Shown one piece after another: positions 7,498 through 14,618 of a stretch of 64,000 nt of DNA. Position 1 is the first letter of the stretch. The number at the start of each line of letters is the position of its first letter. The DNA lies in contig NZ_LN651336.1 in NCBI RefSeq assembly GCF_000826145.2, forward strand, positions 64,501 through 128,500, in the 5' to 3' direction. Made by a program: the position numbers and the translations under genes. Source of the stretch: Sporosarcina koreensis. Lineage in GTDB: Bacteria > Bacillota > Bacilli > Bacillales_A > Planococcaceae. The notes under the pieces were generated by a model that searched no databases, was not told where the DNA came from, and saw only the letters and a list, made by a program, of their open reading frames with translations.

Positions 7498-8862
7498 GTG
7501 GCAGAATTCACAAAACTGATTTCATCCGTATCAAACTTCATCTGGGGGATGCCGCTGATCCTTCTGCTTATCGGCGGCGGGCTGTTCCTGACCGTCCGGC
7601 TGAACTTCTTCCAGTTCCGTTACTTCCCACACATTGTGTCACAAACGTTCGGCAAGATCTTCGCCCAGTCGGATTCACCCGGCACCCTGACACCATTCCA
7701 GGCGACAACCGCTGCACTCGCTTCTACGATGGGTGCCGCCAATATCGTCGGCGTGCCGGTTGCTATCGCGCTCGGCGGTCCCGGCGCCATCTTCTGGATG
7801 TGGCTCGTAGCCCTGATCGGCATCGGCACGAAGTATTCCGAAGTTGTACTCGGCATCGAATACCGGGAGAAGAACAAGCACGGCGAGTATGTCGGCGGTC
7901 CGATGTATTACATAAAGAAAGGGCTCGGCTGGAAGAAGCTCGCCTCCTTCTTCGCCTTCGCCCTCATGATCGAAGTCATTGCAAGCGCAATGGTCCAATC
8001 CAACTCCATCGCGGCCACACTGAAAAGTTCGTTCAGCATCCCGCCGCTCGCTTCCGGGATCATTGTCGCCGTCCTGGTCATCCTGGTCACGTATGGAGGA
8101 ATCCGGACCATCGGGAAAGTGTCCGAGAAAATGATTCCGGCGATTGTTGTGCTGTATTTGCTCAGCGTGCTGATCGTCCTTGCGGTCAACATCAAGGAAG
8201 TGCCAGCTGCGTTCGGGCTGATCTTCCAGCACGCCTTCACCCCGATCTCGGCAGCCGGCGGATTTGCAGGGGCCGGAGTCGCTGCAGCAATCCGTTGGGG
8301 GCTCGCACGCGGCCTTTATTCCAATGAAGCGGGTATGGGAACCGCGCCGATCGCACACTCTTCCGCCATGACTGATCATCCGGCCAAGCAGGGGTTCTGG
8401 GGGATTTTCGAAGTCATCGTGGATACGCTGATCGTCTGTACACTGACCGCCCTCGTCGTTCTGACGTCCGGCGTCTGGAAAGGGATTGCAGCGGATGACG
8501 CTTCGACGATGGTGGCCGCTTCATTCGCGCCTGTCTTCGGCGAATCGCTGAGCGGATTCATCATCTCCGCAACGCTTTTCCTGTTCGTCATCACGACAGT
8601 CGTCGTCATCATCTTCTACGGTGAAAAGCAGGCGGAATTCCTGTTCGGCACTGCTTTCTCTAGAGTCATGCGCTTTGTCTATATCATTGCCATCGTCATC
8701 GGAGCGGTCGGCGGTCTGCAGTTCATCTGGCAGTTCCTGGATCTGCTGCTGGCAGCGGTCGTCATCCCGAACCTGATCGCCGTCCTCTTCCTGAACGGAA
8801 AAGTGCGGGAAATCACGAAAGATTATTTCACGAACCTATATCCGAATAAGAAACGACACTAA
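7498..8862 (+). CDS. Alanine/glycine:cation symporter (AGCS family)
   Basis: 454 residues with many membrane segments. Family hallmarks are visible: FQATTAALASTMGAANIVGV, GGPGAIFWMWLVALIGIGTKYSEV and the late NEAGMGTAPIAHSSAMTDHPAKQGFWGIFEV. These proteins import alanine or glycine with sodium ions. It starts at GTG 7498, 6-7 nt after AAAAGGGG. The RocB-like gene follows after 22 nt and probably shares its transcript, suggesting uptake and processing of an amino-acid or peptide substrate. Expression is likely controlled by the divergent IclR regulator and by CcpA through the sites just upstream. Confidence 0.92.
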   Translation: MAEFTKLISSVSNFIWGMPLILLLIGGGLFLTVRLNFFQFRYFPHIVSQTFGKIFAQSDSPGTLTPFQATTAALASTMGAANIVGVPVAIALGGPGAIFWMWLVALIGIGTKYSEVVLGIEYREKNKHGEYVGGPMYYIKKGLGWKKLASFFAFALMIEVIASAMVQSNSIAATLKSSFSIPPLASGIIVAVLVILVTYGGIRTIGKVSEKMIPAIVVLYLLSVLIVLAVNIKEVPAAFGLIFQHAFTPISAAGGFAGAGVAAAIRWGLARGLYSNEAGMGTAPIAHSSAMTDHPAKQGFWGIFEVIVDTLIVCTLTALVVLTSGVWKGIAADDASTMVAASFAPVFGESLSGFIISATLFLFVITTVVVIIFYGEKQAEFLFGTAFSRVMRFVYIIAIVIGAVGGLQFIWQFLDLLLAAVVIPNLIAVLFLNGKVREITKDYFTNLYPNKKRH

Positions 8863-8884
8863 TTTGAAGCAGGAGGTATTTGCT

Positions 8885-10567
8885 ATGTACGCATCCATCC
8901 ACCCACTGACAACGGAACAGAGACTTGAGGCGATTACGAAACATCTGGTCGGCATCCCGAGCATCAACGGCACATCAGGGGAAGTCGAAGTGGCGGGAGA
9001 GCTCTTCCGGATCCTGAGCTCCTTCCCCTACTTCCAGGAGCATCCCGAACACTTGTGGATGCAGCCGGTCGAAAATGATCCGATCGGACGCAAGAATGTC
9101 TTTGCGTTCGTCGAAGGGAAGTCGTTCTCGAAAAAGACGATCATCTATCATTCCCATATCGACACGGTCGGCGTGGAAGACTTCGGCCAGCTGAAAGACA
9201 GTGCCTTCTCGCCAGATGCGCTCGCGGAGTTCTTCAGCTCCTACGAAAACGATGATGAACTCCGGCGGGACGCCCAGTCCGGTGACTGGATGTTCGGCCG
9301 CGGTGCCGTCGACATGAAGAGCGGCGCAGCAGTCCACATGGTGAACCTCCTGCATTTCTCCGAGCATCGCGACGAGCTGGAAGGCAATCTCCTGCTCCTG
9401 CTGAACGGCGACGAGGAAAGCGAACACCGCGGCATCATCGGAGCGCTCGCCGAATTGAACAGGCTGCAGGCGGAACAGGGCCTCGAGTATGCGCTCGCCA
9501 TCAACACGGACTTCATCACCCCGCTCTATGACGGCGACCCGCACCGGTATATCTACACTGGCGCGGCGGGCAAGATCCTGCCTTGCTTCCATATATACGG
9601 CCGTGAGGTGCATGTCGGCGATACGCTGTCCGGCATCGATCCGAACTTCATCGCTGCGAAACTGACAGAGCGCTTCCACAACCGGTACGAACTCGCGGAG
9701 CAGATCGAAGGCGAACTCGTCCTGCCGCCGACCTGCCTGTACCAGCGGGACACAAAAGACATTTATACCGTCCAGACTGCCTCGAGCAGCCATCTGTACT
9801 TCAATTACTTCGTCTACGAAGACACGCCGGGTGAGATCCTCGGCAAGCTGCTGAGGGAAACGAAGAATGTCTGCGCGGAAACCGAGCAGTATTTGCAGGA
9901 GCAGTTCCAGCAGTATATCCGCTTCACCGGTCTGCCGACACGCGACCTGTCATGGGAGATCGATGTCGTGACGTACGAGGAGTACATGCAACAGCTGATC
10001 GAACAGGGCATCGATGTCCAGCCGATCATCGAACAGGCGATTGCAGACAGCAAATCGGACGACTTCCGGGAGATCAGTTTCGAAATCGCCGGCGCCCTGC
10101 AGGAAGCGGACCCAGCCAAGAAAGCGCGCGTCATCGTGTTCTTCGCGCCGCCGTTCCTGCCGCACAACTATTTGAAGACGGACGTTGCGCGCGACGCGGC
10201 AATCCAGGAGACGCTGACAGCGATTCTGGCGGAAGCATCGGCTGCGACCGGCGAACAGTTTGCTTTGAAGAAGTTCTTCCCCTATTTGGCGGACGGCAGC
10301 TTCCTGTCCATCCACGAGACGGAAGACGAGCTGGCTCCCCTGCTTAACAACCTGCCGGAATGGGAGACATTCTTCCCGATTCCATATAAGGCGATCCAGG
10401 GGCTCGACATCCCGTCCGTCAACATGGGCGTCTACGGCAAGGACGGCCACAAATGGACCGAGCGCCTGTATAAGCCATACTCGTTCGGCGTGCTGCCGGG
10501 CCTGATCCGGACTGCGACGGTGGCGCTGCTCGCACAGGCTGCGGAATCGGGGCTGCAGCCGGCTTGA
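8885..10567 (+). CDS. rocB: M20-family peptidase, RocB-like
   Basis: 560 residues from ATG 8885, preceded by AGGAGG with 8-nt spacing; this is close to the ~566 residues of Bacillus RocB. M20 metal-site motifs are present: YHSHIDTVG (His/Asp ligands), GRGAVDMKSG (bridging Asp) and NGDEESEHRG (catalytic Glu pair). The C-terminal NMGVYGKDGHKWTERLY holds the last ligand region. RocB belongs to the arginine/ornithine utilisation regulon in Bacillus, though its exact substrate is not settled. Here it is paired with an AGCS symporter instead of the roc genes, so the substrate may differ. A strong terminator follows the gene. Confidence 0.85.
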   Translation: MYASIHPLTTEQRLEAITKHLVGIPSINGTSGEVEVAGELFRILSSFPYFQEHPEHLWMQPVENDPIGRKNVFAFVEGKSFSKKTIIYHSHIDTVGVEDFGQLKDSAFSPDALAEFFSSYENDDELRRDAQSGDWMFGRGAVDMKSGAAVHMVNLLHFSEHRDELEGNLLLLLNGDEESEHRGIIGALAELNRLQAEQGLEYALAINTDFITPLYDGDPHRYIYTGAAGKILPCFHIYGREVHVGDTLSGIDPNFIAAKLTERFHNRYELAEQIEGELVLPPTCLYQRDTKDIYTVQTASSSHLYFNYFVYEDTPGEILGKLLRETKNVCAETEQYLQEQFQQYIRFTGLPTRDLSWEIDVVTYEEYMQQLIEQGIDVQPIIEQAIADSKSDDFREISFEIAGALQEADPAKKARVIVFFAPPFLPHNYLKTDVARDAAIQETLTAILAEASAATGEQFALKKFFPYLADGSFLSIHETEDELAPLLNNLPEWETFFPIPYKAIQGLDIPSVNMGVYGKDGHKWTERLYKPYSFGVLPGLIRTATVALLAQAAESGLQPA

Positions 10568-10590
10568 TGGACTGATTGTGACGAAATATG

Positions 10591-10621
10591 AAAAAGCTGA
10601 CCTTTCGGGGTCAGCTTTTTT
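10591..10621 (+). terminator. Intrinsic terminator after the rocB-like gene
   Basis: AAAAGCTGACC-TTTC-GGGGTCAGC stem followed by TTTTTT, 24 nt past the stop codon. Confidence 0.88.
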
Positions 10622-10654
10622 GTGTGGTTGGACAAGCCGGGACGTGCCGGATGG

Positions 10655-10814
10655 GTTTATGAGCGGTTTGGCGCGGGTTATGATCACTTTTTCGGGTTTA
10701 TGAGCGGTTTCCGCATTTTATGATCATTTTTCAGGGTTTATGAGCGGAATGACGGATTTATGATCACTTTCCACGGTTTATGAGCGAAATCCATAGGTTT
10801 ATGATCACTTCCCC
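10655..10814. repeat. Array B: alternating ATGAGCGG / ATGATCAC repeats, 20-bp period
   Basis: Units start at 10659 (AGCGG), 10680 (ATCAC), 10700 (AGCGG), 10720 (ATCAT), 10740 (AGCGG), 10760 (ATCAC), 10780 (AGCGA) and 10801 (ATCAC). The two unit types alternate without exception over eight units. Steps are 20 or 21 bp. The rest of the gene-free stretch 10568-11021 holds the rocB terminator and an AT-rich leader for the next gene. Confidence 0.88.
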
Positions 10815-11021
10815 CTCATCAGCAATTGCTGTATGAATTTTGCTGGTTTTATCACAACTTTTTCATTCACTGTTTGCCTCATATCCATACTTCCTGCCAT
10901 TTACCTATCTTCCCAAAATAGTTTTATGTAAATTGGTGTTTGTCCATCCTAGATTAGTGGTAAAAAAGTAGTAACGAACTCAATTACAGGCCCGGAACTA
11001 CTAATGAGAGGAGTTTTCATA

Positions 11022-11411
11022 ATGGCTTCACGATGGATCAAACTAGCGAGCCTCTACTTCATCACCGGAATCGGACTCGGTCTGTTCATGTCCGCAACCA
11101 TCCAGCTGAAATGGGCAGCGGCACACGCTCACGTCAATTTGGTCGGATGGCTGTCGGCTGCGGTCATCGGCCTGGTCTACGCGACTTATCCGCGAGCGGG
11201 ACGGAGTGTGCTCGGAACCTGGACGTTCTGGCTGTATCAGATCGGCCTGCCGTTCCTGCTGGCGAGCATGTTCATGGTGCAGATCCCGAGCACCCGGGGG
11301 TTCGCCCACGTCATCACATTTTCGGGCGGCGGCGCGTTGGCTCTCGGCATCGTCCTGTTCATCGTAAACGTGTTCATGAATGTGCATGATGAGGATCTCA
11401 GGCATACGTGA
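11022..11411 (+). CDS. Small four-helix membrane protein, haem-copper oxidase subunit I-like
   Basis: 129 residues from ATG 11022 (GAGAGGAG, 8-nt spacing; an upstream ATG at 11004 overlaps that RBS). Four membrane segments are evident. The second begins AAAHAHVNLVGWLSAAVIGL, which resembles the His-containing helix of nitric oxide reductase and cbb3-type oxidase subunit I. The first helix LYFITGIGLGLFMS also fits that family's N-terminus. Such short proteins are often annotated as cytochrome-c oxidase in Bacilli, but the complete set of metal ligands is absent, so a catalytic oxidase role is unlikely. It is a single gene with its own terminator. Confidence 0.7.
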   Translation: MASRWIKLASLYFITGIGLGLFMSATIQLKWAAAHAHVNLVGWLSAAVIGLVYATYPRAGRSVLGTWTFWLYQIGLPFLLASMFMVQIPSTRGFAHVITFSGGGALALGIVLFIVNVFMNVHDEDLRHT

Positions 11412-11458
11412 CGGTGCGGTCCCGTGTTTCAATCAATTCGCTGCGCTAAAACTTTGCA

Positions 11459-11489
11459 GGGACCAAGCTGATAGGCTCGGTCCTTTTTT
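11459..11489 (+). terminator. Intrinsic terminator
   Basis: GGACCAAGC-TGATAG-GCTCGGTCC (one mismatch) followed by TTTTTT, about 50 nt after the small membrane protein gene. Confidence 0.8.
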
Positions 11490-11562
11490 GATTGTTCCGG
11501 TATGTACTTGTGCAGAATGACAGACTGCGTTCCGGCACTAGTCCTAGTCATGGAAAACCCCG

Positions 11563-11958
11563 TCATTGATTGTCAGTCAACCACTGCTCCATAATCCCTG
11601 CCGCATACTTACGTTCACACGTATACCAATCCTCTATCAGTCCAAGCTCATATGCCGCTTCTTGGAACTGCCGGAATGGTTTGCGACCCTCTAGTGCCGC
11701 CAACAATGCCCCAACTGAATTCCTTTCTGTCTGCTTTTGCGCAAATTCGGCTCTTAGCTGGTACATCTCAGCAGACGTGGACACTGGAACTTCCACTGCC
11801 ATTTCATACTCTTCGTCATCCAAGTCGATCTCAGGTTCGCCCGTCAGTGACGTCGGCGCATCCAGCAAGATGCGCTCCGTGCGCCGGTCGAAAAGATAGT
11901 GCATCTCCCCCTGCACTCCTTCTAAATAGATATCTGTTAGTTCATCGATCAGTTTCAT
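11563..11958 (-). CDS. UPF0158 family protein
   Basis: 131 residues from ATG 11958, which follows AAAAGGAGG; the longer frame to 12000 has no RBS. The N-terminus (IYLEGVQGEMHYLFDRRTERI) and the C-terminal block GRKPFRQFQEAAYELGLIEDWY match the UPF0158 pattern. The function of the family is unknown. The protein is acidic in the middle (EIDLDDEEYEM), with no signal peptide or membrane segment. It stands alone between a convergent membrane-protein gene and an empty 367-bp gap. Confidence 0.75.
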   Translation of the reverse strand: MKLIDELTDIYLEGVQGEMHYLFDRRTERILLDAPTSLTGEPEIDLDDEEYEMAVEVPVSTSAEMYQLRAEFAQKQTERNSVGALLAALEGRKPFRQFQEAAYELGLIEDWYTCERKYAAGIMEQWLTDNQ

Positions 11959-12325
11959 GGAATCCTCCTTTTGAGAATATCTGTGCGAGACGTTTTTCAA
12001 AGTTCGGCGGTTATCATATATCCGTTCTGCAAGCCTTCATGCATTATTGCGAGCTGGTACATGTTGCAATTCCATACAACCGGTTCGCCCGCCCGGTTGC
12101 CCCCCCCCTGAAGGGACAGCTGCCCGCCGATAAGATGATACTATAACGGCAAATTCATGTTAAGACTTTTCTTATCGCCCTCCATATTTCCGCCAAATTT
12201 AAGTGTCTGCTTTTCAAATGGCCTATTATTCTGATTTTAACTAGTATACTGAAAGTAACGAGTTACCAGGAAACGAGGCGGCCGCTCCCCCATAGGGCTG
12301 ACTGCCGCAAACAGGAGGAATTATT
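11959..12325. other. Gene-free stretch upstream of the amidase
   Basis: No gene, RNA or riboswitch is recognisable. A run of nine C residues occurs near 12100, and TATACT at about 12246 could be a -10 box for the amidase, but no good -35 box is present. Confidence 0.4.
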
Positions 12326-13786
12326 ATGGATGAAAAAGGCATCATGTCTTCCCCGCATACAGTGCCGGCCATTCTCGACATGGACGCCACGGAAACAGCA
12401 AGAGCCATCAGAGCAGGTGAGCTGACCTGCACCCAAGCAGTCGGTGCGTACGTCAACCACTTGCAGAGGGTGAACCCGCACATTAACGCCATGGTGGAAG
12501 ACCGCTTCCAGCAGGCGCTCCAGGAAGCTGAGGAGAAAGACCGGCAGCTCGCAGCCGGGGCAGCCGCCGGTGAACTGTTCGGCGTGCCGATCAGTGTGAA
12601 GGAAGCATTCGACACAGCCGGCATGAAGACGACGGGCGGCCTGCTTCACCGTCAGCACATAGTGGCGGAGAAGGATGCCGAAGTGGTCAGACGGCTGAAG
12701 CAGGCCGGGGCCATCATCCTCGGCAAGACGAATACGCCGGAACTATGTTTCTGCCAGGAGACCGACAACAACCTGTATGGCCGCACCAACAACCCATGGG
12801 ACCCGGCCCGGACAGCCGGCGGCTCGAGCGGAGGCGAAGGTGCTCTTCTTGCGGCAGGCGGCGCCGCGGTCGGCATCGGCTCGGATATCGGCGGCTCGAT
12901 CCGGTTCCCGAGCCATTTCAACGGCGTCATCGGCTTCAAAAGCGGCCGGTTCCAAGTGTCCGGCGACGGCTCATTCCCTGCAGTCGGCGTCCCGATCCAG
13001 GAGCGGATGATCGGCTTCGGCCCGATGGGGAAGTCGGTCCGTGACATGCGCCTGCTGTATGGCCTTATCGCCGAGCAGTCAATGGAGGAACGGCAGACAG
13101 ACGATTTGAAGATCGATGTGCTGCCGCCGGCCGGCCCCTATCCAATGTCAGGGAAAACGGCAGATGCACTCAACCAAGTGGCGGCGCACCTCAAACAGGA
13201 CTTCCCCGTTGCGCGCAAGGAGCCGCCCTACTTCCGGGACAGTGCCCGCTTGTGGCAGGAGATGATGTCGTTCGACGGCGCATCCGGCATGCGGGACATC
13301 GCCCTGCCCGGCAAAGGGGCGAACGCCATAAAGGAATTCGCCAAAGCCAAACTCGGCAGACGATCCGCCATCCATCCGTATCTTTCGTGGGCGATCATCG
13401 GCGCCACCCTGTTCCGTCCCTCTGCCAAACGGCGGGCGGAAATCGATGCCATCATCGAACAAGGAGACCGTGAGCTCAACAGCTATCTCGCCGACCGCAT
13501 TGTCGTGTTCCCTGTCTACCACACCGGCGCTCCGCTCCACGGCCGGATGTATAAGGAGATCTTCTCCCTGCGGAAAGGATTTTTAAAGTATATGCCATTC
13601 ACCGGCTATGCGAACGTCTGGGGACTGCCGTCGCTTGTTGTGCCGGTCGGCAGAGATGAGGATGGTATGCCGATCAGCGTTCAGCTGATGAGCAGGAAAG
13701 GGAATGAAGAGCTCTTGTTTCAAGTTGGGGAACTGTTGGAGCGGGAGTTTGGTGGGTACCGCAGATGTTTGGGGATTGGTGAGTGA
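12326..13786 (+). CDS. Amidase signature-family amidase, FAAH-like
   Basis: 486 residues; ATG preceded by CAGGAGGAATTATT. The Ser-cisSer-Lys catalytic triad of the amidase signature family is visible: Lys near 92 (GVPISVKEAF), serines near 167/168 (GGSSGGEGAL) and the nucleophile near 191 (SDIGGSIRFPS). GGSSGGEGAL and DIGGSIRFPS closely follow the fatty acid amide hydrolase type, not the GatA type, and no gatC or gatB is nearby. It should therefore be a hydrolase of small amides, not part of tRNA amidotransferase. The substrate is unknown. The gene stands alone, followed by repeat array C and the left border of the genomic island. Confidence 0.87.
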   Translation: MDEKGIMSSPHTVPAILDMDATETARAIRAGELTCTQAVGAYVNHLQRVNPHINAMVEDRFQQALQEAEEKDRQLAAGAAAGELFGVPISVKEAFDTAGMKTTGGLLHRQHIVAEKDAEVVRRLKQAGAIILGKTNTPELCFCQETDNNLYGRTNNPWDPARTAGGSSGGEGALLAAGGAAVGIGSDIGGSIRFPSHFNGVIGFKSGRFQVSGDGSFPAVGVPIQERMIGFGPMGKSVRDMRLLYGLIAEQSMEERQTDDLKIDVLPPAGPYPMSGKTADALNQVAAHLKQDFPVARKEPPYFRDSARLWQEMMSFDGASGMRDIALPGKGANAIKEFAKAKLGRRSAIHPYLSWAIIGATLFRPSAKRRAEIDAIIEQGDRELNSYLADRIVVFPVYHTGAPLHGRMYKEIFSLRKGFLKYMPFTGYANVWGLPSLVVPVGRDEDGMPISVQLMSRKGNEELLFQVGELLEREFGGYRRCLGIGE

Positions 13787-13816
13787 TGCCGGGCTGGCTG
13801 GCCGCTCAGAACAGGG

Positions 13817-14010
13817 CGTTATGATCACTTTCCGAGGATTATGAGCGGATTTCCATGTTTATGATCGCTTTCACAGGTTTATGAGCAGAATCCGAGATTT
13901 ATGATCACTTTACCGGTTTTATGAGCGGAATCGGGGAGTTATGATCACTTCCAGAGATTTATGAGCGGAACGCCAGTGTTTATGAGCACTCCTGCACTTG
14001 TATGACTGCT
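13817..14010. repeat. Array C: alternating ATGATCAC / ATGAGCGG repeats, 20-bp period
   Basis: Units start at 13821 (ATCAC), 13841 (AGCGG), 13861 (ATCGC), 13881 (AGCAG), 13901 (ATCAC), 13921 (AGCGG), 13941 (ATCAC) and 13961 (AGCGG), then degenerate copies at 13982 and 14002. Eight strictly alternating units have an exact 20-bp step. It lies between the amidase gene and the stranded ssrA terminator. Confidence 0.88.
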
Positions 14011-14036
14011 CCCGTCATTTCAACAGTAGTCCAAAC

Positions 14037-14066
14037 AAAAACACCACCCTCGGCGGGTGGTGTTTT
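14037..14066 (-). terminator. Stranded original ssrA terminator
   Basis: AAAACACCACCC-TCGGC-GGGTGGTGTTTT is a near-perfect hairpin with A- and T-runs on both sides. It sits 12 nt downstream, in the ssrA direction, of the left att copy of the ssrA 3' end. It was therefore very probably the host terminator of ssrA before the island separated them; it may now end transcripts entering from either side. Confidence 0.7.
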
Positions 14067-14074
14067 GCCATATT

Positions 14075-14106
14075 ACTATGGAGACGGCGGGAGTCGAACC
14101 CGCGTC
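14075..14106 (-). repeat. Left att site: displaced copy of the ssrA 3' end
   Basis: 32 bp matching 26447-26478 at 30 positions. On the minus strand it reads as the tmRNA T-arm and 3' acceptor (GGGTTCGACTCCCG...CCGTCTCCA). The two differences are the two partners of one T-stem base pair (C-G here, T-A in the functional copy), so pairing is kept. Identity stops at 14106. Confidence 0.88.
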
Positions 14107-14119
14107 TTGTAGGAATGTC

Positions 14120-14134
14120 GTCATATCAAGGTTT
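14120..14134. repeat. Island-end inverted repeat, left copy
   Basis: GTCATATCAAGGTTT occurs here on the plus strand and at 26395-26409 on the minus strand, 14 nt inside the left att copy. At the right end the same sequence forms one arm of the new ssrA terminator. Confidence 0.6.
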
Positions 14135-14163
14135 TACAGGGCTTGTTTTCCCTTATAAAAATC

Positions 14164-14185
14164 TTTGACTATGGTTTTGACTATG
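14164..14185. repeat. Left tandem TTTTGACTATGG repeats, probable integrase arm sites
   Basis: Two head-to-tail copies (centres 12 bp apart) match the array at 26228-26350, and another copy lies at 14526-14536. Their presence near both island ends suggests arm-type binding sites of the island integrase. The motif shares ACTATGG with the att core. Confidence 0.6.
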
Positions 14186-14337
14186 TTTATAAAAATTTGC
14201 TTACGGAGACAAGAATTATTAATCGATTTCTTGAAGAAGGATTCTCTTTCTATTATAACGGTGAAAACTTCAAAGACCACCCTAACAGTTTAATTCCCTA
14301 CTTACACCTACCACTTTCTTGGCCTACTTTTCCGTCA

Positions 14338-14618
14338 TCATTCATCTTCTAAATAGTACGCTGATCGATTTACAATTTCGACGAAACTCATTTCCTCTGT
14401 CTTAAAAGGCTCATATCTTTCATCAATCAGGCCTTCCTCGTGAAGTCTTGTAGATACAATTTCAATCCACTATTCATTCAATATTACTCTAACCACGATC
14501 GACTATAAATGTCTGCTATTATGTCTTTGACTATGGTAGCTGAAATATCTTTACCCATAACCTTCACAACCTTTATATCGATAAATGAAATATAAACTTG
14601 GGATCTTCCCCTGTAAAT
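14338..14618 (-). pseudogene. Decayed coding remnant downstream of the SEC-C protein gene
   Basis: Two broken minus-strand reading segments have protein-like composition. The first (14487-14618) directly continues the frame of the SEC-C gene beyond its TAG and includes VVKVMGKDISATIVKDIIAD. The second (14338-14469), in another frame, includes STRLHEEGLIDERYEPFKTE. No start or RBS is present. I do not recognise the family. They could be the lost C-terminus of the SEC-C protein or a remnant of another gene. Confidence 0.4.

Noticed and set aside
12098..12110. Run of nine C residues as a phase-variation tract
   Set aside because: It lies in an empty intergenic gap, away from a start codon or promoter spacer that it could switch.
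14143..14352. 69-codon plus-strand ORF near the left island end
   Set aside because: It covers the integrase-site repeats, has no RBS, and its complement strand carries the more protein-like remnant.
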